Shown here piece after piece: positions 5,032-10,100 of a stretch of 10,100 bases of DNA. The DNA is from JAIEPT01 sp038217425 (GTDB lineage: Bacteria; Planctomycetota; Planctomycetia; Gemmatales; Gemmataceae): contig JBBQPM010000228.1 of NCBI GenBank assembly GCA_038217425.1, forward strand, positions 1 through 10,100, read 5' to 3'. The number at the start of each line of letters is the position of its first letter. The stretch's first letter is position 1. Under the pieces are notes generated by a model that was given only the letters and a program-made list of their open reading frames with translations, did no database searches and was not told the origin of the DNA. Position numbers and translations under genes: made by a program.

Positions 5032-8000
5032 ATGTCCAAAGCTGTGACTTGCCCCAACGCATCCGAACTGAAGAAGTTCATCCTCGGCGAAGCAGCCGTC
5101 GCCACCATCGACGAGCTGGCCGACCACATTGAGGCGTGCCCTCGCTGCCAGAAAGCACTCGGCTCTGTTCCGGCGGAAGATACGCTCACCGAAGCGGCCC
5201 GGGCGCAGGAAACGGCGGTAAAGCCCGACCAGGAGGCGGTGCTTCGGCTTGTCCGCAAGGTGCAGAACTTGATGAGCCGGGGCGAGGTTCAGGTGCAGCG
5301 AACGATGGATGCCACGCCGCCTTCCGCGGCGGCCGGCGACACGCAGGGCGTGGAGGCCTCCACCGATGACGGCAGCGCCGACGACGGCTTCGCGCCGCCG
5401 CAGGCGCCCGACGAACTCGGCCGTCTCGCCGGGTATCGCCTTCTGAAGGTGCTGGGCGAGGGGGGGATGGGTAAGGTGCTGCTGGCGGAAGACGTTCAGC
5501 TTCGCCGCAAGGTTGCCCTCAAGGTCATGAAGCGCGAACTCGCAAAGAACGCCAACGCCCGCCAACGCTTCCTCCAGGAAGCGCGCCTGGCGGCGGCCAT
5601 CGAGCATGACTACATCGTGCACATTTATCAGGTCGGCGAAGACCGCGGCATTCCCTTCCTTGCCATGCAATTGCTCAATGGCTTGAGCCTGGAAGAGATG
5701 CTCACTCGCCGTGGCGCAATGCCAATAAAGCAAATCCTACGCGTCGTCTTGCAGATGGCCGAAGGCCTGGCGGCCGCGCACGAACGTGACCTCATCCATC
5801 GCGACATCAAACCGGCGAACATCTGGATCGAGCCGACCGGCGGCGGACGGGTGAAGATCCTGGACTTCGGCCTGGCCCGCAGCACCGTCGACGATGTCAG
5901 CCTCACTAAGAGCGGCGCCATCATGGGCACGCCGGCGTACATGGCGCCCGAGCAGGCGAGCGGCGAGAAGGCCGATCATCGCTGCGATCTCTACAGCCTC
6001 GGCTGCGTCATGTATCGCATGGCGACGGGGGAGCTGCCGATTCGCGGCAACGACACCATGGCGATGTTGATGGCCCTAGCGCTGAACGAACCGACGCCGG
6101 CGGGGAAGCTGCGTGCGGAACTGCCGTCCGTCCTTTCGGACCTGATCATGTCGCTGCTCGCCAAGGACCGGAGTAAGCGGCCAGACAGCGCCAAGGCGGT
6201 GGTGGCCAGGCTGAAGGAGATTGAGCGGTCGCTCAACAGTGTGACGCCCGGCGATACGCAGGTGCTTTCCAGGGAGACGACGGCGAAGGCCGTACCCCCG
6301 GCCGAGAAACAAAAGCCGGCGGCGCTGAGGGGCAACGCCGCCGCTCTGCGACCGGCCACACCGGCGCCTGCGCTCAAGGCGCCGGTTAAAACACGGTCGC
6401 GCAGGTCAATCCTGGTTGCCGCGGCCGCCGCTCTGCTGGTGGTTATCGCCGCCGTTGTCTTCTTCCTGCCAGCCTCCATCGGCGTCATCCGCATCGAGGT
6501 CGACGATCCGAAGATCTCCTTCAAGGTCGACGACCGGGGGGACTATACCCTTGTTGGCGCCGACGGCAAGGACCTCTCGTTCGCCGCCGGCGAACATGCC
6601 CTGAAGTTCAAACACGGCGACATGGAGTTCGAGACGGATAAGTTCGTCCTGAAGAGGGGCGACAAGGTTGTCGTGCGCGTTGAACTACTAAAGGGCAAGC
6701 TCGAGGTGGTTCTCAATGACAAGCGTATCAACGAAAAGACGATCGACGGAGCTGGCGTGGTCGCCGGCGGTCCGCCTACGCCGATTGCCTTCAAAAAAGC
6801 GACCTGGGTTGCCGACAAAACCGTTCTCGCGCTTCCCGGGATCATCCCGCATCCCGCGCTGATTAACGGCATCGGTCGCTGGCAAGTGCTTCCGGCGGCG
6901 GCGGAGTACAGGCCGTTCGCGGAAAGCCCCGATGAGCGTTGGGTCGCCGTCTGGTCGCGGCCGTATGTCTCCATCTACAATGCCCGGACCGGCGCGTTGA
7001 CTGCGGTTGGCCGGGAGTCGAAGGAACTGCCGCCGAACCATCTCAGTGCCCCGACGCTCGAGTGGAGCCCGGACTCCAAGTGGCTTCGAAGCGGGTTCCG
7101 CGGAACCAATGCGAACGGTGCCGTTGGCTGGGAACAGGTTCACTTCTTCGCCGTCGACGGCTCGTCAAGTCCGGTTCCTTTCATTCAGCACGCCGAGCGA
7201 GACTTTGGCTGGAACCCGAAGCAGCCTATGCTCGGTTGCATGCTCCATGGAATCCGCGATTGCATCCAGCTGATCCACCCCACCCAGGCGAATGCGCTTA
7301 AGATCGTCACGGATCAGGGGGTCGGCGGCCACGCCGTATGGAGCCCGGACGGCGAATGGCTGCTTGTCGTGCGCGAAGACAAGACGGCGCAAATTTACAG
7401 CCATGACGGCAAGCCTGGCGTGAAGCTCGAAGGCACGGTCGACCCATCGCTCATGCCCCTGTGGACGACGGGTGGCGAGACGATCGCGGCCCTTGTCGCC
7501 CCCGATGAAATCCGCTTCTGGTCAAAAGATGGTCGTGCCGGCGCGACGTGCAAGCAGGGGGCCGCTGTCAGGCAGCTCTTGTGGCAAGCGGAGGCTAAAC
7601 GGCTGGTCGCAGCCGACGACGCCAAAGTGCGCTTCTGGACATTGGATGGCGTCGCCGAAGAGACACTCGATGTTCCATTCGTCGACTCCTATACGCGATC
7701 CCTTGGCGCCGGCATCGTTGCCGCAGGCAAGTACTGGCCGAGCCCGAAGCTGCCGCCCAAGGACTTGCCGCGGGCGATCTCGCATGTGAGTCCGGACGGC
7801 AAGAGTATCGCCATCGGCGACTCCCCACCTCTCTCCTTCGGCATGTGGGAAATCAAGGGAGGCGAAATCACGGAACTCGACTGGCGCATCCCATGTTGCT
7901 TCCAGCACAGCGGCACCTTCAGCCGCGACGGCAAACGTTTCTACATCAGCGACCTCGACGGCCTGGTCGCGTACGACACCCGCGACGCGAAGAAGGCTGT

Positions 8001-8607
8001 GCGCTTCGGCGGTCCGACGCCCGGAACACTCTTGCACGCCGCCTTCTCGCCCAAGGGAGACAAGCTCGCGGTCGGCTCGATGCCCGGCTACATCACAATC
8101 TGCGATCCGCTCGGACAGCCCATCGCTGCGCCATGGCAACCGCTCAAGTTTTCGGACGACCCCAAGAAAGCCAGCGTGACACATGGGGGCCACTTCTTGC
8201 AACTAACCTGGCATCCAGACGGCCGGCATTTGCTGGCGGTTTCCCCGGAACTCGTCGTCCTGTTCGATGTCACGGAGGGAAAACGCGCGGCGTCGCTGAG
8301 CCCAGCTCCCGGACGCACCGCCGCGTTCGCCCCGGATAACCCGGACCACATTCTCTTCACGTCTGCTTCCGGATCGGCAATATGGCGTTGGAAGCTCGAG
8401 CGCGAGCCGTCCGTTAGGATCGACGCGCCGCTCGGCGCCCCTTTGGCCAGTCCGGACGGCAAACGGCTCGTCACACGCGGCACTCTGCCGGATGGCTCGG
8501 GTCGCGACGCCCCGCAAATCGTCTCGCCGGATCTGAAAACCCGCACTCCCGTTAGTTCTACAGCTGCACATTGCCCTTGTAATGGAGTTTGGTTTCAGCT
8601 GCAATGA
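5032..8607 (+). CDS. Transmembrane Ser/Thr protein kinase with zinc-finger head and WD40-like tail, 3' end replaced by IS
   Basis: A 1191-residue protein from the ATG at 5032, chosen because the family homology begins there and GGGTGA lies five bases upstream; ATG 4990 and GTG 4984 are alternatives. A zinc-binding anti-sigma-like segment comes first (C7, then H32-x3-C36-x2-C39). The kinase domain spans about 135-399 and looks active: G-loop GEGGMG 142-147, VALK lysine 164, alpha-C glutamate 183, HRDIKPAN with catalytic D258, DFG at 278-280 and APE at 305-307. After a Pro/Ala-rich linker comes one membrane span (459-481). A short beta-rich domain follows, then a long WD40/beta-propeller-like region (roughly 600 to the end) with repeated SPDGK-type motifs. 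The kinase should face the cytoplasm and the propeller the outside. The native frame ends at the IS junction (8555/8556): the last 17 residues and the stop are IS-encoded, so this is a C-terminally truncated allele. The native continuation would lie beyond 10100. Confidence 0.9.
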   Translation: MSKAVTCPNASELKKFILGEAAVATIDELADHIEACPRCQKALGSVPAEDTLTEAARAQETAVKPDQEAVLRLVRKVQNLMSRGEVQVQRTMDATPPSAAAGDTQGVEASTDDGSADDGFAPPQAPDELGRLAGYRLLKVLGEGGMGKVLLAEDVQLRRKVALKVMKRELAKNANARQRFLQEARLAAAIEHDYIVHIYQVGEDRGIPFLAMQLLNGLSLEEMLTRRGAMPIKQILRVVLQMAEGLAAAHERDLIHRDIKPANIWIEPTGGGRVKILDFGLARSTVDDVSLTKSGAIMGTPAYMAPEQASGEKADHRCDLYSLGCVMYRMATGELPIRGNDTMAMLMALALNEPTPAGKLRAELPSVLSDLIMSLLAKDRSKRPDSAKAVVARLKEIERSLNSVTPGDTQVLSRETTAKAVPPAEKQKPAALRGNAAALRPATPAPALKAPVKTRSRRSILVAAAAALLVVIAAVVFFLPASIGVIRIEVDDPKISFKVDDRGDYTLVGADGKDLSFAAGEHALKFKHGDMEFETDKFVLKRGDKVVVRVELLKGKLEVVLNDKRINEKTIDGAGVVAGGPPTPIAFKKATWVADKTVLALPGIIPHPALINGIGRWQVLPAAAEYRPFAESPDERWVAVWSRPYVSIYNARTGALTAVGRESKELPPNHLSAPTLEWSPDSKWLRSGFRGTNANGAVGWEQVHFFAVDGSSSPVPFIQHAERDFGWNPKQPMLGCMLHGIRDCIQLIHPTQANALKIVTDQGVGGHAVWSPDGEWLLVVREDKTAQIYSHDGKPGVKLEGTVDPSLMPLWTTGGETIAALVAPDEIRFWSKDGRAGATCKQGAAVRQLLWQAEAKRLVAADDAKVRFWTLDGVAEETLDVPFVDSYTRSLGAGIVAAGKYWPSPKLPPKDLPRAISHVSPDGKSIAIGDSPPLSFGMWEIKGGEITELDWRIPCCFQHSGTFSRDGKRFYISDLDGLVAYDTRDAKKAVRFGGPTPGTLLHAAFSPKGDKLAVGSMPGYITICDPLGQPIAAPWQPLKFSDDPKKASVTHGGHFLQLTWHPDGRHLLAVSPELVVLFDVTEGKRAASLSPAPGRTAAFAPDNPDHILFTSASGSAIWRWKLEREPSVRIDAPLGAPLASPDGKRLVTRGTLPDGSGRDAPQIVSPDLKTRTPVSSTAAHCPCNGVWFQLQ
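8552..8555. repeat. Probable target site of the IS (TTAG, left copy)
   Basis: TTAG lies directly outside the left inverted repeat. It fits the 4-bp YTAR target duplicated by IS701-family elements (established for the family). The right copy would occupy the four bases just past the window, so the duplication itself cannot be seen here. Confidence 0.65.
8556..8573. repeat. IS left terminal inverted repeat
   Basis: TTCTACAGCTGCACATTG; its reverse complement matches the right end at 16 of 18 bases. A second copy of its CAGCTGCA core lies inside the element at 8596-8603 (first copy 8561-8568), possibly an internal transposase binding site. CCCTTG (8574-8579) and CAAGGG (8611-8616) could also pair as a weak stem ahead of the transposase gene. 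Confidence 0.85.
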
Positions 8608-8679
8608 AGTCAAGGGTTTACATTGATTCCTGTACTGGCCAGTTTCAGGGAGCGTTTCCTCAAGAAAGAGGGTGCTTCC

Positions 8680-10098
8680 GTGACTACAGACGAAATGCGC
8701 GCCACCGCCGGCGCTTTGGTATCGTTGCATCAACGTTTTGCTCCTTTGTTCGGTCGTAAGGAGGCAAAAGCTCAGTCGCTCGTCTATCTTAATGGCTTGT
8801 TGCTCAGCCACGAAGGCAAAAGCGTCGAGCCCATGGCGTTAATCTTTGGCGAGCCCGACGAAGGCGGCATCGGCCAAAACCAGGTGATCGGCCTGCAACG
8901 CTTTCTTTCGCATTCACCCTGGAACTACCGCGACGTCCAACGCGAGATTCAAGCAGTCTTCGCTGAACAGTTGGCGCCAAGCGCTGCGACCTGGCCGATC
9001 GGCGCCGTAGGCGTCTTTGACAGTTCTGGCTTTCCCAAGAAAGGCATCGAGAGTGTCGGCGTCCAGAGGCAGTACTGCGGTCGGCTCGGCAAGCAGGAGA
9101 ATTGCCAAGTCGGCGTGTTTCTCGTCGGGGTGACTCCCGCCGGCAGCGCGCTGTTGGACCATCAGTTGTATCTGCCAAAAGTTTGGGCCCTGGACGCCGA
9201 GCGTCGCACCAAAGTTCACGTTCCCACGGACATTGGCTTTCAAACGGAACTCAAGATCGCGGTCGGTCTGTTCGACCGCATCCAAGCCGCGGGCAAGGTT
9301 CGGTTCGATTGGGTGACGGCGGACGAAACCTATGGGCGCAACGGGACGTTTCTTGACGACCTGGAAGCACGCAAGCAACGTTACCTAGCCGAAGTCGCCG
9401 TCAATACCACGGTGTGGACGGCGGACCCCGCGTTCTTGGTGCCGCCGCGTCCCGAGGGGAGAGGACGGCCGTCGATTCGTCCGCGACGTGATCACTTGAA
9501 ATCGGTTACCGCCGTGGCGGCGAATCTGCCTGCCGACGCCTGGCATGCGTACCAGTTGCGTGAAGGGGCGTGCGGACCGCTGGTGTTCGAGTTTGCGGCG
9601 GTGCGGGTGTGGGCGGTGCGCCATCGCAAGCCCGGTCCGCCGATCTGGCTGATGATGCGCCGATCGTTGTCGGCCGAGCCGGAAACCAAGTACTACGTCA
9701 GCAACGCGGACGCCAGCACGCCGTTGGAGCACATGGCCTTGGTCAACGGTTGCCGCATCCGCGTGGAGGAGTATTTCCAAGACGGCAAAAGCCAATTGGG
9801 GATGTCGGAATACGAGGCGCGTGGCTGGGCGAGTTGGCATCACCACATGAGTCTGGTCGCGTTGGCTCATCTGCTGGTCACCGTAACGCGTATCGATCTC
9901 AAAAAAAAAACGAGCGAGCTGACCTTGGACCTCGCGCTCCGCGTGTTGCGAACAGCGCTATGGCGTCCGAGCCTAACGGTACAGGACGCCTTTGAAATCA
10001 TCGAATACCACTTGCGGCGAAATCGAATCGCTCGGCTGTCGCACCGCAAAACGTGGTTCGAAAACCATAAAAACGTTCGATTCAAAGTGCTGCTGTAG
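8680..10098 (+). CDS. IS701-family DDE transposase
   Basis: A 472-residue transposase. The GTG at 8680 is chosen because AAAGAGG lies about eight bases upstream and the protein then begins TTDEMRATAG, which looks like the usual family start; a TTG at 8623 would add 19 residues. The DDE catalytic triad is visible: D114 in FDSSGFPKKG, D215 in VTADETYGRN, and E363 in RVEEYFQDGK, which also fits the R-(3)-E-(6)-K signature of IS4-like enzymes (R359, E363, K370). The SVGVQRQYCGRLGKQENC block around 125-142 and the WHHHM block near 386-390 are also typical of IS701. The enzyme cuts and pastes the element in the host chromosome. The frame is intact to the TAG inside the right inverted repeat. A run of ten As at 9901-9910 is unusual for so GC-rich a gene. 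Confidence 0.92.
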   Translation: MTTDEMRATAGALVSLHQRFAPLFGRKEAKAQSLVYLNGLLLSHEGKSVEPMALIFGEPDEGGIGQNQVIGLQRFLSHSPWNYRDVQREIQAVFAEQLAPSAATWPIGAVGVFDSSGFPKKGIESVGVQRQYCGRLGKQENCQVGVFLVGVTPAGSALLDHQLYLPKVWALDAERRTKVHVPTDIGFQTELKIAVGLFDRIQAAGKVRFDWVTADETYGRNGTFLDDLEARKQRYLAEVAVNTTVWTADPAFLVPPRPEGRGRPSIRPRRDHLKSVTAVAANLPADAWHAYQLREGACGPLVFEFAAVRVWAVRHRKPGPPIWLMMRRSLSAEPETKYYVSNADASTPLEHMALVNGCRIRVEEYFQDGKSQLGMSEYEARGWASWHHHMSLVALAHLLVTVTRIDLKKKTSELTLDLALRVLRTALWRPSLTVQDAFEIIEYHLRRNRIARLSHRKTWFENHKNVRFKVLL

Positions 10099-10100
10099 AA
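10083..10100. repeat. IS right terminal inverted repeat
   Basis: CAAAGTGCTGCTGTAGAA; the two mismatches to the left end are at the fourth and ninth bases. The transposase TAG stop (10096-10098) lies within it. The outer boundary is set by the left end, where homology would begin next to TTAG. Confidence 0.85.

Larger units (their letters stand above)
8556..10100 (+). mobile_element. IS701-family insertion sequence, complete, 1545 bp
   Basis: The element carries a full-length IS701-type transposase between imperfect terminal inverted repeats: TTCTACAGCTGCACATTG at 8556-8573 and CAAAGTGCTGCTGTAGAA at 10083-10100, matching at 16 of 18 positions. The right repeat ends on the last base of the window and contains the transposase stop codon. 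The total length is typical of the family. The left junction interrupts the reading frame of the kinase upstream in the same orientation, so kinase transcription could read into the transposase. No frameshift or stop is present, so it may still be mobile. Confidence 0.9.

Noticed and set aside
5460..5466. G7 run in the kinase glycine loop (and G7 at 3541-3547 in the exported protein linker) as phase-variation tracts
   Set aside because: Both are explained by Glu-Gly-Gly and Pro-Pro-Pro codons in GC-rich DNA, and both frames are intact.
4921..5733. A 270-codon minus-strand frame opposite the kinase start
   Set aside because: Antisense to the zinc-finger and kinase N-lobe coding sequence; no family resemblance.

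Overview
The window is GC-rich and its gene content points to a planctomycete, most likely a Gemmata-like member of the Gemmataceae. The evidence is a very large receptor-type Ser/Thr kinase (zinc-finger head, kinase, one membrane span, WD40-like tail), exported proteins built from CAP, VHL-beta and other eukaryote-like modules, and a DUF7691-type protein. The taxonomy is inferred from domain content only.

Layout. Positions 1-270 hold no convincing gene. A small minus-strand gene (271-831, probable start at 854) resembles DUF7691. A one-base shortfall in a run of five Cs appears to separate its true start and ribosome binding site from the body of the ORF. Positions 855-1388 are non-coding apart from a candidate promoter, a perfect 13-bp tandem repeat, a strong minus-strand terminator, and an echo of the C-terminal codons of the next gene.

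Two exported minus-strand genes follow in tandem. The upstream one (2184-4532) encodes a 782-residue mosaic read as VHL-like / CAP / cystatin / VHL / VHL / CAP / CAP. The downstream one (1389-2048) encodes a short VHL plus PPC-like beta-sandwich protein. One VHL module is shared by the two genes (50 of 63 residues identical), with ungapped similarity at DNA level. These modules keep the residues that form the hydroxyproline pocket of human pVHL. The cystatin module keeps a QxVxG motif and a GG N-terminal trunk. This pair is the most unusual content of the window.

A 500-bp divergent intergenic region (4533-5031) separates these genes from a plus-strand kinase (5032-8607). An IS701-family insertion sequence interrupts the 3' end of the kinase gene. 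The left end of the IS can be placed at 8556, next to a TTAG target that fits the family's YTAR preference. Its right inverted repeat ends on the last base of the window (10100), so the element is 1545 bp and looks complete. The last 17 codons and the stop of the kinase come from IS DNA. The transposase (8680-10098) is full length with all catalytic residues.

Working model (inference): the divergent kinase may sense envelope state, while the CAP/cystatin/VHL proteins act outside the cytoplasm as binding or protease-inhibiting surface proteins. Only the gene arrangement supports a functional link between them.
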